From Microthrixaceae bacterium (lineage in GTDB: Bacteria > Actinomycetota > Acidimicrobiia > Acidimicrobiales > Iamiaceae), in NCBI GenBank assembly GCA_016702505.1, contig JADJDU010000010.1, positions 124,001 to 188,000 of the forward strand: a stretch of 64,000 bases of DNA, written 5' to 3'. A program made the position numbers and the translations under genes. This document shows, in pieces, positions 49,867 through 58,080 of this stretch (the stretch's first letter is position 1; every line of letters begins with the position of its first letter). The notes under the pieces are model-generated. The model saw only the letters and a program-made list of their open reading frames with translations, was not told the DNA's origin and ran no database searches.

Positions 49867-49872
49867 AGGGTA
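49867..49872 (-). promoter_or_regulatory. -10 box (TACCCT) of leaderless GT2 gene
   Basis: On the minus strand TACCCT is followed by exactly six bases and the ATG at 49860. Confidence 0.5.
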
Positions 49873-49940
49873 CCTGCCGTGAGGTCGCGGTTCGGGAGTC
49901 GGCGGTGTCCGAGAGAGCCTTCGGTACCATCGGTTCCTCC

Positions 49941-50969
49941 ATGGCCGCTGATTCCGACCCGAGCGAGGTGCTGGACCCGTCTGGTCCCGTCGCCTCGGGT
50001 GTGGGTGCCCGCATCGGTTCGGTGGTGGGAACCGGCTTCGCCCTGGCCGCCCTGGCGTTCGTGTTCAAGACGTTGAGTCGGGAGTGGGAGCAGGCCGAGG
50101 CCCAACTCCGAGCAGCCCGGCCCGGGTGGCTGCTGGTGGCGGTGGTCCTGGCCGGCCTGGCCATGACCTCCATCGGTGTGGTGTGGGGCCGGGTGTTGCA
50201 CCAGTTGGGGGTCGCGGTGAAGGCCACCCGAGTGGTGTCCTGGTACTTCGTGGGCGAACTGGGCAAGTACCTGCCTGGTGGGGTGTGGCCGGTAGTGGGG
50301 CGGGGAGAGCTGGCCCGCCGTGGTGGCGTTCCCCGCACCCGGGCCTACACCAGCGTCGCCCTGTCGCTGGGAATGCTCTACCTGGCGGCAATGTTCGTGG
50401 TGGCCGCCCTCGTCCCTTTCGCCTTGGCCGAGGGCGGTTTCACTCCGTGGATGCTGTTCCTGCTCGCCCTCCCCGTGGGGGTGGTCGGCCTCCACCACCG
50501 GGTGTTGGAGTGGTTGTTGGCCGTGGTTCGACGCTTCACCGGGCGCGTCGTCCACCTGGACGTACCTCGGTGGCGTCAGTCGCTGGGCTTGGTCGCCATG
50601 TACATCCCGACCTGGGTCGGCATCGGGTTGTCCACCTGGGCCGTGGCCCGGGCCCTCACCCCCGACGCCCCCCTGGTCCGGGTGGCGTTCGCGGCGGTGC
50701 TGAGCTGGGTGGCAGGGTTCCTGGCCGTGCCGGTGCCGGCGGGGGCGGGTATCCGTGAGGCGGTCCTGCTGGCCGCGTCGGGTTTGGACGGCGGTGTGGC
50801 GGCCGCCACCGCCATCGTGGCCCGCTTGATCTTCGTGGCCGTCGACGCCCTCGGCGCCGTCGCCGGGGCCCCGGCCGCTACCCGTCGACGGGGCGGCGTA
50901 CAGGTGGGGCCCATGGGGGAGTCGGTCGAATCGATGGAGCGCCCGGGTCAGGGCCTGGGTCCTGAGTAG
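49941..50969 (+). CDS. Lysylphosphatidylglycerol-synthase-TM/flippase-like membrane protein
   Basis: A 342-residue integral membrane protein with about eight hydrophobic helices, of the AglD/UPF0104 group (the membrane part of MprF, also seen next to GT2 enzymes). Clear blocks are KTLSREWEQAEAQLRAARPGWLLVAVVLAG, WYFVGELGKYLPGGVWPVVGRGELARRGGVPR and VAGFLAVPVPAGAGIREAVLLAASGL, the last being the family hallmark. It is divergent from the GT2 gene. ATG 49941 follows a TACCAT box by ten bases; GTG 49905 is an alternative. A role in moving lipid-linked sugars is likely (inference). Confidence 0.82.
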   Translation: MAADSDPSEVLDPSGPVASGVGARIGSVVGTGFALAALAFVFKTLSREWEQAEAQLRAARPGWLLVAVVLAGLAMTSIGVVWGRVLHQLGVAVKATRVVSWYFVGELGKYLPGGVWPVVGRGELARRGGVPRTRAYTSVALSLGMLYLAAMFVVAALVPFALAEGGFTPWMLFLLALPVGVVGLHHRVLEWLLAVVRRFTGRVVHLDVPRWRQSLGLVAMYIPTWVGIGLSTWAVARALTPDAPLVRVAFAAVLSWVAGFLAVPVPAGAGIREAVLLAASGLDGGVAAATAIVARLIFVAVDALGAVAGAPAATRRRGGVQVGPMGESVESMERPGQGLGPE

Positions 50970-50972
50970 GGT
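50967..50972 (+). promoter_or_regulatory. -10 box (TAGGGT) overlapping the upstream stop codon
   Basis: TAGGGT lies exactly six bases before GTG 50979. Its first three bases are the TAG stop of the flippase-like gene. Confidence 0.5.
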
Positions 50973-50978
50973 CCAGGC

Positions 50979-52130
50979 GTGTACGGACTGAGACCCCTTG
51001 GCGTGGGGGAGTTGCTCGACGCCTCCATCAAGATCTACCGGAGCCGGGCCCGCACCCTGCTGGCAGCCGTGGCCGTCCCCGTGGTGCCGGTGGTGATCTT
51101 CAGCGTCTTGGTGTCGGCCTCGGCGGGGTCTGAGCCCACCATCGACCCGGTCACCGGTGAGATCTCAGCGGACTCGGGAGACATGCTCTTGTACCTCGTG
51201 GGGCTTCTGGTCAGCTCGTTGTCGATCATCGTGGCCACCACCGTCGCCACCGCGGCCTGCTTCCGGTCCATCAGCGGGGCCTACGTGGGCGATGACCCCG
51301 ACTGGAAGGAGAGCCTGCGATTCGGGTTCTCGCGGATCTGGTCGGTTCTGGGCCTCACCTTCTTGAGCACCTTGGCCACCGTGGCCGGGCTCTTCGCCTG
51401 CGGGATCGGTGTGTTGTGGCCGATGGCGGTGTTCGCGGTAGCGATGCCGGTGCTGCTGCTCGAGGGCACCTCCGCAGCCCGGTCCATGGGCCGATCTCGT
51501 GAGCTCGTCAAGGGGATGTGCTGGCGGACCCTGGGTGTGGTCTTGTTGGGCACGATCCTGGCCAGTGTGTTCCAGGGGATGTTGGCGGCACCGGTGGCGG
51601 TGGTGATGTTCATGGATGCCGGAGTGGTGGTGACTGCGATCCTCAACGGCATCGTCTCGATTGTCAGCACCGTTGCCGTCACGCCCTTCACCGCGGCCTT
51701 GACCATGGCTCTGTACGTCGATCTGCGGGTTAGAAAAGAGGGCTTCGACCTGTACCTGTGGGCCCAACGTCTGGGCACCGAGACGACGACGGGCTTCCCG
51801 GCTCAGCCTGGCTCCCGCCCGCTGCCGCCCGGTTGGGCACCAGCAGGTCCTGGTGTGCCCGGCGGATTCTCCGCTCCACCCCCGGCCTACCCCGGTCAGT
51901 ACAACCCCGGCTACGCGGGTGGAAGCGCTCCCTACCCCGGCCAGCCTGGACCCGGTCTCGGTGCACCGCCCCCACCTCCACCTCCGCCCCCGCCTCCCCC
52001 TCCTCCACCTCCTCCAGCTCCTCCAGCTCCAGCGCCCCACGCGTCGCCTTCGCCCACCACCTGGGCCCCACCAATCGACTCTGGCGATCCCGGAGATCCG
52101 ACCCGTTGGTCTCCGTCTGACCAGGGCTGA
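50979..52130 (+). CDS. Multi-pass membrane protein with long polyproline C-terminal tail
   Basis: A 383-residue protein. Residues 1-265 form about six membrane helices: MYGLRPLGVGELLDASIKIYRSRARTLLAAVAVPVVPV, then LLVSSLSIIVATTVATAACF and AARSMGRSRELVKGMCWRTLG, resembling the membrane domain of glycerophosphodiesterase-like and DUF7544-like proteins. Residues 270-383 are a disordered cytoplasmic tail rich in Pro, Gly and Tyr. It contains an unbroken run of 17 prolines at 51968-52018 using mixed codons. It opens a plus-strand operon: the next gene overlaps its stop by one base. Confidence 0.78.
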   Translation: MYGLRPLGVGELLDASIKIYRSRARTLLAAVAVPVVPVVIFSVLVSASAGSEPTIDPVTGEISADSGDMLLYLVGLLVSSLSIIVATTVATAACFRSISGAYVGDDPDWKESLRFGFSRIWSVLGLTFLSTLATVAGLFACGIGVLWPMAVFAVAMPVLLLEGTSAARSMGRSRELVKGMCWRTLGVVLLGTILASVFQGMLAAPVAVVMFMDAGVVVTAILNGIVSIVSTVAVTPFTAALTMALYVDLRVRKEGFDLYLWAQRLGTETTTGFPAQPGSRPLPPGWAPAGPGVPGGFSAPPPAYPGQYNPGYAGGSAPYPGQPGPGLGAPPPPPPPPPPPPPPPPPAPPAPAPHASPSPTTWAPPIDSGDPGDPTRWSPSDQG

Positions 52131-52738
52131 TGAACCCCGACGAGGCCCGTCGCCGAGCCCAGAGCATCCTCGACGGCGACAAGTACCAGGAGCAGCGCCT
52201 ACCCCGCCCGTTCAAAGGTGTGCTGGAGTGGATCGCCGACCGGCTGCGCCCCATCACCGACGCCGTGGCCGAGGTGATGGAAGCGGTCTTGCGCCCGTTG
52301 CTGAGCGTCCCCTTCGGTGAGTACATCCTCCTAGCCCTCGTGATCGGCGTGGCGGCGGCGCTGATGTGGTGGCTGGCGTCGCGTCGCAGCCGCTCGGCGG
52401 TGATCGACGGGGACCGCTCCGCTCTGGTCGACATCGGTCTGGACCCAGACGGGCTCGATCGCCTGGCCGCCAAAGCCGAGTCCGACGGTGACTGGGCGTT
52501 GGTCGTCCGCTACCGGTACCAGGCCGGGCTTCTCCGCTTGGTGCGAGCCGATCGGCTGGTTTTGAGACCCGACACCACCGCGGAGGGAGCCGCAGGTCAG
52601 GTCGGGCACCCCGTCATGGACCAGCTCACGGTGGACTTCGAGGAGATCACCTACGGGGGACGCCCCGCCACCTCCGAGGATGGTGAACGGGCCAAGCTCC
52701 GGTGGGCGGAGCTGATCGGGACCAGGACCCCACGGTGA
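52130..52738 (+). CDS. DUF4129-domain membrane protein
   Basis: A 202-residue protein with one membrane helix (about 64-83, YILLALVIGVAAALMWWLAS) and a C-terminal cytoplasmic helical domain carrying GDWALVVRYRYQAGLLRLVRADRLVLRPDTTAEG, the DUF4129 signature found at the C-terminus of transglutaminase-like TgpA proteins. No transglutaminase core is attached. ATG 52130 overlaps the previous stop (TGATG) and its own end overlaps the DUF4350 gene by GTGA, so it is part of a tightly coupled operon. Confidence 0.82.
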   Translation: MNPDEARRRAQSILDGDKYQEQRLPRPFKGVLEWIADRLRPITDAVAEVMEAVLRPLLSVPFGEYILLALVIGVAAALMWWLASRRSRSAVIDGDRSALVDIGLDPDGLDRLAAKAESDGDWALVVRYRYQAGLLRLVRADRLVLRPDTTAEGAAGQVGHPVMDQLTVDFEEITYGGRPATSEDGERAKLRWAELIGTRTPR

Positions 52739-53700
52739 ACGCTCGCGAGTGGTGGAACGCCCTGACCCTGACCCAACGGGTCGTGATCTCGTTCATCGGG
52801 GCAGTGGTCGCCCTGAACGTGGCCTTGATGGGCGTGCGCAGCGCCATCGGAGGGGGCAACCCGGGAGGACCGGTTTCGTCGTCGCTCAGCACCGGTGGAT
52901 CCGGTCTCGAAGCCTTCGCCGATCTAGCCCGACAGTCGGGCCACGACGTGGTGCGCCTAACCGAGGCGGTAGGTCAGGACGATCTGCCCGCCGGGTCCAC
53001 GGTGGTGGTGGCCGATCCCCGAGAGATGGACGAAGCCCAGGCCCGGGCCATCCTCGAAGCCGCGGGTCGAGGTGGCCGGTTGGTGTTGGCGGGTCCGGCG
53101 ACGGCCCCGCTGCTGGCCGCGGTGGCTGGGCCGGAGCTATCGGTCGAGCAGGTAGACCCCCAGAACCCCCTAGCTGTGAGCGTCGAGGACGCGGTAGAGG
53201 GAGACGTGGGGGGAAGCGTCACCGGTCGGGCCCGGTCGATGGCCGGTGATGGCGGAACCAGGTGGCAGGGGCTGGAAGGTCACCGGGTTCACGTGGCCGA
53301 CGACGACGGCCGACCCGTGTTGGTGTCGATCCCGCTGGGCCGAGGTGAGGTGGTGGCGTTGGCCGACGCCGATCCACTCCACAACCGCAACCTGGCGAAG
53401 GCCGACAACGCTGCTCTGGCCCTGGGGCTGGCCGGCGAACCAGGTGGGGTGCTGGTGTTCGTGGAGTCGGTACATGGTTTCGCCGCAAGTGGAACCGGTG
53501 CAGTTCCGGCCCACTGGCGGTGGGTGGCCGCCGGGTTGGCGGGCGCCTTCGTCGTCGGGCTGTGGTGGGCCGGTGTTCGCTTCGGCCCACCCGAACCAGA
53601 CCGTCGAGCCCTGCGTCCGCCCCGTCTGGACCACGTTCGGGCTGTGGCCGCCGACCTGGATCGTGTCGCACCCCACCCGGCCGAGACGGTGGCTCCCTGA
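52735..53700 (+). CDS. DUF4350-domain protein
   Basis: A 321-residue membrane-anchored protein. One N-terminal helix (about 16-35) is followed by a Rossmann-like domain: STGGSGLEAFADLARQSGHDVVRLTEAV, GSTVVVADPREMDEAQARAILEAAGRGGRLVLAGPAT and VLVSIPLGRGEVVALADADPLHNRNL, all typical of DUF4350. A second helix lies near 265-285 (WVAAGLAGAFVVGLWWAGVRFG). GTG 52735 is fixed by its overlap with the DUF4129 stop. DUF4350 regularly accompanies DUF4129 and MoxR genes in Actinobacteria; the function is unknown. Confidence 0.82.
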   Translation: MNAREWWNALTLTQRVVISFIGAVVALNVALMGVRSAIGGGNPGGPVSSSLSTGGSGLEAFADLARQSGHDVVRLTEAVGQDDLPAGSTVVVADPREMDEAQARAILEAAGRGGRLVLAGPATAPLLAAVAGPELSVEQVDPQNPLAVSVEDAVEGDVGGSVTGRARSMAGDGGTRWQGLEGHRVHVADDDGRPVLVSIPLGRGEVVALADADPLHNRNLAKADNAALALGLAGEPGGVLVFVESVHGFAASGTGAVPAHWRWVAAGLAGAFVVGLWWAGVRFGPPEPDRRALRPPRLDHVRAVAADLDRVAPHPAETVAP

Positions 53701-53966
53701 TGTTGGCCAATCGTCGTCACCTGACCGAGGCGCTGGGAATCCCTCCCGACGCGTCGGACACGGTGGTCGCCGCCAGCGCCGAGGCAGCCGGGATCGACCC
53801 GGCCACCATCGCCACCGTCGTAGAGGCGCCGGCCGACCTGCATACCGCTCTGGCGGTGGGTGAACTGGCAGTCGCGAACCGTCGCGCCCGAACTGGTCTC
53901 GATCCCCGCCGCGACCGTCAAGCCGGTACGGTCACGCGTCCTCAGCCTTGGGAGGCGAGCCGATAG
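53700..53966 (+). CDS. 88-residue protein in the MoxR cassette
   Basis: ATG 53700 overlaps the DUF4350 stop (TGATG), so the reading frame is well supported. The protein starts MLANRRHLTEALGIPPDASDTVVAASAEAAGIDPATIATVVEAP, two short helices suggesting a small helical fold, and ends in a basic tail. It resembles no family I know. It ends with TAG 53964-53966 at the edge of a dispersed repeat that separates it from moxR. Confidence 0.65.
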   Translation: MLANRRHLTEALGIPPDASDTVVAASAEAAGIDPATIATVVEAPADLHTALAVGELAVANRRARTGLDPRRDRQAGTVTRPQPWEASR

Positions 53967-54066
53967 GTGAGCCGACCCATCAGTACGGCATGGTCAAACC
54001 GAGGCGAAGCCTCGGTCTGAATACCCTCGCAGCGACGAAGGCTGGACCTATCCCGCTAGGACCCTT
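53961..54066 (+). repeat. Dispersed intergenic palindromic repeat, copy B
   Basis: Aligns without gaps to copy A at 13481 over about 100 bases. It starts at the TAG stop of the 88-residue gene. GACCCAT, TACGGCATGGTCAAACCG, the perfect 8-base hairpin ACCGAGGC-GAA-GCCTCGGT, then TCGGTCTGA, CGCAGCGACGAAGGCTGGACC. It fills the only sizeable gap in an otherwise overlapping operon. Confidence 0.72.
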
Positions 54067-54079
54067 AGGAGCAGTTGCC

Positions 54080-55075
54080 TTGTCCGATCCGACAGCCCCG
54101 ATCCCGACGCCGGTCCCAGCAGCGGTGCCACCAGCCGACGGGGTGCTGCGTACCCTAAGGACGCGCCTGCACGCCGAGGTCTCCAAGGTGGTGATCGGTC
54201 AGGACGAGGCGCTCGACACCCTCCTGGTGGCGTTGGCGGTCGGTGGACACGTCCTGCTCGAAGGCGTGCCGGGTACGGCTAAGACGTTGCTGGCATCCAC
54301 GTTCTCTCGGGCCCTGGGTCTCGAGTTCCGGCGGGCTCAGTTCACTCCCGACCTGTTGCCGTCGGACCTCACCGGGAACCTCACCCTTAGAGACCGCGAG
54401 CTCGTGTTCCGACCCGGCCCGGTGTTCACCAACGTCCTGTTGGCCGATGAGATCAACCGCACGCCGCCCAAGACGCAGGCCGCACTCCTGGAAGCAATGC
54501 AGGAAGGCCAGGTGTCGATCGACGGTACCGCCCACCCACTACCTCAGCCGTTCCTGGTGATCGCCACCCAGAACCCGCTGGAGTACGAAGGCACCTACCC
54601 GCTTCCCGAGGCTCAGCTCGACCGGTTCCTGGTCAAGGTCCTGGTCGACTATCCCAGCGCCGACCAGGAGAAGGCTCTGCTCGGATTGGGCCGCAAGGGT
54701 CTGGTACCGACCGGGACCGCGGACGTGCAACGCGTGGTGGATGCCGGCGATGTGATGGCGGCTCGGGCCGAGGTGGACTCCACCGCCGTCACCGACGAGG
54801 TCGCCGGCTACGTGACGGCCCTCATCCGCCAGACCCGAGCCCTGCCCAGTGTGGCGGTGGGCGCCAGTCCTCGGGCCGCGGTGCACCTGCTGGTGGCGGC
54901 CAAGGCGTCGGCTCGACTGTGGGGTCGTCACTATGTGATCCCCGACGATGTGATCCGGGTGGCGCCCGGAGTGTTGCGTCATCGACTGGTGCTTCGCCCC
55001 GAGGCCGAACTCGACCGGCTGACCGCCGACGCGGCGGTGGCCAACGCAATCTCGGCCGTCCCAGTACCGCGCTGA
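54080..55075 (+). CDS. MoxR-family AAA+ ATPase
   Basis: AAA+ ATPase of the MoxR family, thought to act as a chaperone with VWA-domain partners, here the adjacent DUF58 protein. Within 331 residues are GGHVLLEGVPGTAKTLLASTFS (Walker A), RAQFTPDLLPSDLTGN, VLLADEINRTPPKTQAALLEAMQE (Walker B and sensor) and IATQNPLEYEGTYPLPEAQLDRF, all hallmark MoxR sequence. TTG 54080 was chosen because AGGAG lies nine bases before it and the frame upstream is repeat DNA rather than protein-like sequence. Confidence 0.92.
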   Translation: MSDPTAPIPTPVPAAVPPADGVLRTLRTRLHAEVSKVVIGQDEALDTLLVALAVGGHVLLEGVPGTAKTLLASTFSRALGLEFRRAQFTPDLLPSDLTGNLTLRDRELVFRPGPVFTNVLLADEINRTPPKTQAALLEAMQEGQVSIDGTAHPLPQPFLVIATQNPLEYEGTYPLPEAQLDRFLVKVLVDYPSADQEKALLGLGRKGLVPTGTADVQRVVDAGDVMAARAEVDSTAVTDEVAGYVTALIRQTRALPSVAVGASPRAAVHLLVAAKASARLWGRHYVIPDDVIRVAPGVLRHRLVLRPEAELDRLTADAAVANAISAVPVPR

Positions 55076-55087
55076 TCGGCTGGCGTC

Positions 55088-56338
55088 ATGCCTATGAGCC
55101 CCACCGGTCGAACCGTGGCCCTTCTGGCGTTGGTGGCCATGGCCGCGCTGGTGGTGCCGGTGCCGGTGGCGGGGGCGGCATTCGCCCTGGTGCTGGTCGG
55201 TCTGGTGGTCGACAGCTGGTGGGTTCGTAAGCCTCCCGCCGTCGAGCGCAGCCTTGCTTCGGAGGTGGTCAGGGGGGTGGCTGTTCCGTTCCTGGTCGAG
55301 GTCGAGTCCCGGCCGGCGGTACGGGTGGATGTCCGCCAACCTCAGACCGCCGATGTTCGGGTGACCCCGGCCGAAGCGCTGGGGGCGATCCGGGGAGAGA
55401 TGGTGGTCACCGCCCGGGGGGAGCATTCGATCGGTCCGGTCGTGACCCGCAGCACCGGCCCGCTGCGTCTGGGGCGATGGCGCCACTTCGCCGCCGGAGA
55501 CGCCGTCATCCACAGTCATGCCGACCTGCCCGGGGCCCGTCGGATGGCGGCGGCGGTACGTCAGGGCACCTTCCGGGATCCGGGCATGCGCCGTGGTCCT
55601 TTGGGGCTGGGCACCGACTTCGAGACCATCCGGGAGTACACGCCCGACGACGACATCCGCCACCTCAACTGGCGAGCCAGCGAACGTACCGGTCGGCCGA
55701 TGGTCAACCAGTACCGCGAAGACACCGAACGGGACCTGTGGTGCCTGGTGGACACGGGCCGCCTCCTGTCGTCTCCGGTCGGTGACCGCACTCGCCTGGA
55801 TGTGGCCCTCGACGCCATGGCCGCGGTGGCGGCGGTGGCCGATGCCGTCGGAGACCGGGTTGGGGCGGTCGTGTTCGACAGCGAGGTGCACCGAGTGGTG
55901 CGTCCGAGACGTTCCAATGCGCAAGGGCTCACCCGGTTGCTCGATGACCTTCAACCCCGAGTGGTGGACAGTGATTACCAAGCAGGTTTCGCCCGGGTGG
56001 GTGAAGCCAAGCGGGCTCTTGTGATCGTCTTCACCGATCTGGCCGATGCTGCCGCCGCCCGTCCGCTGTTGGCAGCGGTGCCGGTGCTCGTACGCCGCCA
56101 CGCCGTCTTGGTGGCCAGCGTGAACGATCCTGATCTGGAGGCGACGGTGACCCGTTCACCGGGTACCCGGCGTGACCTGTTGGAGGCGGGAGTTGCAGCC
56201 GAGATCATGTTCGAGCAGGACGAGGTTCGGGCCAAGCTGGCGGCATCGGGGGCGGTGCTGGCCGAAGCGCCCGCCGACCTGTTGGCCACCCGTTGCGTGT
56301 CGGCCTATCTGCGACTGAAGTCGACGGCAAGGATCTGA
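55088..56338 (+). CDS. DUF58-domain protein (VWA-like)
   Basis: A 416-residue partner of MoxR. Two hydrophobic helices at the N-terminus (about 9-43), a beta-rich middle, then the DUF58 core: GTDFETIREYTPDDDIRHLNWRASERTGRPMVNQYREDTERDLWCLVDTGR, leading to a von Willebrand A-like metal-site DTGR and, later, VIVFTDLADAAAARPL. ATG 55088 (or ATG 55094) lies 12 bases after moxR. DUF58/MoxR pairs are widespread and poorly understood; roles in envelope assembly or stress are suspected. Confidence 0.9.
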   Translation: MPMSPTGRTVALLALVAMAALVVPVPVAGAAFALVLVGLVVDSWWVRKPPAVERSLASEVVRGVAVPFLVEVESRPAVRVDVRQPQTADVRVTPAEALGAIRGEMVVTARGEHSIGPVVTRSTGPLRLGRWRHFAAGDAVIHSHADLPGARRMAAAVRQGTFRDPGMRRGPLGLGTDFETIREYTPDDDIRHLNWRASERTGRPMVNQYREDTERDLWCLVDTGRLLSSPVGDRTRLDVALDAMAAVAAVADAVGDRVGAVVFDSEVHRVVRPRRSNAQGLTRLLDDLQPRVVDSDYQAGFARVGEAKRALVIVFTDLADAAAARPLLAAVPVLVRRHAVLVASVNDPDLEATVTRSPGTRRDLLEAGVAAEIMFEQDEVRAKLAASGAVLAEAPADLLATRCVSAYLRLKSTARI

Positions 56339-56345
56339 GGCTGAC

Positions 56346-57326
56346 GTGGGTGAACCTCTTTCGCAGTTCGTAGCCGAGCGCGGTGACCGCTGGGACCGAC
56401 TCGAGGCCCTGACGACCCGAGCCCGGGGCCGGGTGCAACGGCTCGCCCCCGCCGAGATATCGGAGCTGGGAGCGAGCTATCGCGGTGCCGTCGCCGACCT
56501 GGCCTACGCCCGCCAGCAGTACCGGGCCGACCCGGTGACCAGGCGACTCGAGGTGTTGGTCGGAGATGCCCGCCCCCTGGTCTACGGCAGCGTGACCGAA
56601 CGAGAGTCGGTGGCACGTTTCGTCACCACCGGCTTCTGGCGGAGGGTGGCGGAACGGCCGGTCTACCTAGTGGTCTCGGCACTCCTGTTGTTCGTTCCGA
56701 TGGGGGCCATGGGCTTTTGGTCGCACGCCAATCCTCGGGTAGCGGCCCGGGTGGCCCAGGTATCTGACCTGTCGGCGGGCGTCGGCGAAGGCGAGTTCCG
56801 AGATCCAGACACCGAGACGATCACCGAGACCGGCACCAACGCTGGCTTCTCTGCGGCCATCTTCACCAACAACGCACGGGTGGCGCTGGTGGCCTTCGCC
56901 GGCGGCCTCACCGGCGGGGCGATGACCGTCGTCAGCCTGTTGTTCAACGGACTCCTGGTGGGGCTGATCGCGGGGTTGGCGGTGGCCGGAGGCAACGGTG
57001 AGGCGTTCTGGCGTCTGGTGGTCCCTCATGGCGTGCTGGAGATGTCTCTCATCGTCGTGGCCGGAGCCGCTGGCCTTCGTGCCGGGTGGGCGCTGGTCCA
57101 TCCCGGTCACCGCACCCGGGTGGAGGCGCTGGCCGTGGAGGGCCGGGCCGGGGTCGAGATGGCTCTGGGTGCGGCGGCGCTGCTGGTACCCACCGGGTTC
57201 GTGGAGGGTTTCATCACGCCCCGAGGTCTGGACCTGGTTCCCGCGGTGGTGTTCGGGGTGGGCCTGGCCGTGGTGTTCTGGGTGCTGGTGCTCTGGCGGG
57301 GTCGGGTACAGCCCGACGCCGGGTAG
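56346..57326 (+). CDS. SpoIIM-like (DUF95) membrane protein
   Basis: A 326-residue membrane protein with a cytoplasmic helical N-terminus (FVAERGDRWDRLEALTTRARGR, then LAYARQQYRADPVTRRLEVLVGDARPLVY) followed by about five hydrophobic helices containing FTNNARVALVAFAGGLTGGAMTVVSLLFNGLLVGLIAGLA and PHGVLEMSLIVVAGAAGLRAGWAL. This is the stage II sporulation protein M/DUF95 family, which in non-sporulating bacteria travels with MoxR, DUF58 and RDD genes. Its stop TAG (57324) is part of the -10 box of the next gene. Confidence 0.88.
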   Translation: MGEPLSQFVAERGDRWDRLEALTTRARGRVQRLAPAEISELGASYRGAVADLAYARQQYRADPVTRRLEVLVGDARPLVYGSVTERESVARFVTTGFWRRVAERPVYLVVSALLLFVPMGAMGFWSHANPRVAARVAQVSDLSAGVGEGEFRDPDTETITETGTNAGFSAAIFTNNARVALVAFAGGLTGGAMTVVSLLFNGLLVGLIAGLAVAGGNGEAFWRLVVPHGVLEMSLIVVAGAAGLRAGWALVHPGHRTRVEALAVEGRAGVEMALGAAALLVPTGFVEGFITPRGLDLVPAVVFGVGLAVVFWVLVLWRGRVQPDAG

Positions 57327-57329
57327 CTT
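57324..57329 (+). promoter_or_regulatory. -10 box (TAGCTT) overlapping the upstream stop codon
   Basis: TAGCTT lies exactly six bases before GTG 57336 and begins with the stop codon of the SpoIIM-like gene. Confidence 0.5.
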
Positions 57330-57335
57330 CTCGGC

Positions 57336-58064
57336 GTGGAGTTGGATGACCGCGTCAGCGTGGCCGGAGCCGAAGGCCTCGATCACGAGATGGTGCTGGC
57401 CGGCCTGGGTTCGAGGGTGGCAGCAGCCATGGTCGACCTGATCCTCCAGGTGTTGGCGCTCACCGTGCTCACCTTCGTGGGTGGACTGTTCGGTGACGCC
57501 GGGGTGGTGTTGGTGTCGGTCGGCGGATTCATGGTGATGCTGGGCTACCCGGTGGTGGCCGAGGCCTTCGCCGGGGGTCAGACGGTCGGCAAGCGGGTCT
57601 TCGGCATGACCGTGGTCCGCCGTGACGGAACACCGGTCACATTTCTGACGGCCACGGTGCGAAACCTGGTGCGGGTGGTCGACATCCTCCCTGGCACGTA
57701 CCTGGTGGGAGCGGTGGCCATCTTCGTGTCGCCGCTGAACCAGCGGGTCGGAGACATGGCGGCCGGGACCTTGGTGGTGAACCGGCCGCGGGCTGGAGCC
57801 GGCAACCTCGTCTCGGTCACCGGATCGGCTATGGCGCCGGTGTTGTCGCCGGGCGTGGTGGGTTGGGACGTCTCATCGGTCACAGCCGAGGAGGTGGCCG
57901 CAGTTCGGTCGTTCCTGCTTCGGCGCAGCGAACTGGATCCCGGTCATCGGGCCAACCTGGCTCAGACACTGGCCTTCCAGTTGCTCCCCAAGGTGGCAGG
58001 GGTACCGCTCGACGGTGGGCCTGAGGTGTTCTTGGAGCGAGTAGCCGCAGCCCGTACAGGCTGA
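57336..58064 (+). CDS. RDD-family membrane protein
   Basis: A 242-residue protein with the RDD domain in residues 15-160: GLGSRVAAAMVDLILQVLALTVLTFVGG with the Arg and Asp of the family, VVAEAFAGGQTVGKRVFGMTVVRRDG and FLTATVRNLVRVVDILP, then NQRVGDMAAGTLVVN. The C-terminal 80 residues are soluble and helical, ending with LLPKVAGVPLDGGPEVFLERVAAART. Last gene of the MoxR cassette, converging with meaB 16 bases on. Function unknown. Confidence 0.88.
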   Translation: MELDDRVSVAGAEGLDHEMVLAGLGSRVAAAMVDLILQVLALTVLTFVGGLFGDAGVVLVSVGGFMVMLGYPVVAEAFAGGQTVGKRVFGMTVVRRDGTPVTFLTATVRNLVRVVDILPGTYLVGAVAIFVSPLNQRVGDMAAGTLVVNRPRAGAGNLVSVTGSAMAPVLSPGVVGWDVSSVTAEEVAAVRSFLLRRSELDPGHRANLAQTLAFQLLPKVAGVPLDGGPEVFLERVAAARTG

Positions 58065-58080
58065 GCTGTCGGCGGGCTAC

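Noticed and set aside
54539..56101. Minus-strand open frame of 520 codons opposite moxR and DUF58
   Set aside because: His/Arg/Gly-rich shadow without motifs; the plus strand carries clear Walker and DUF58 sequence.
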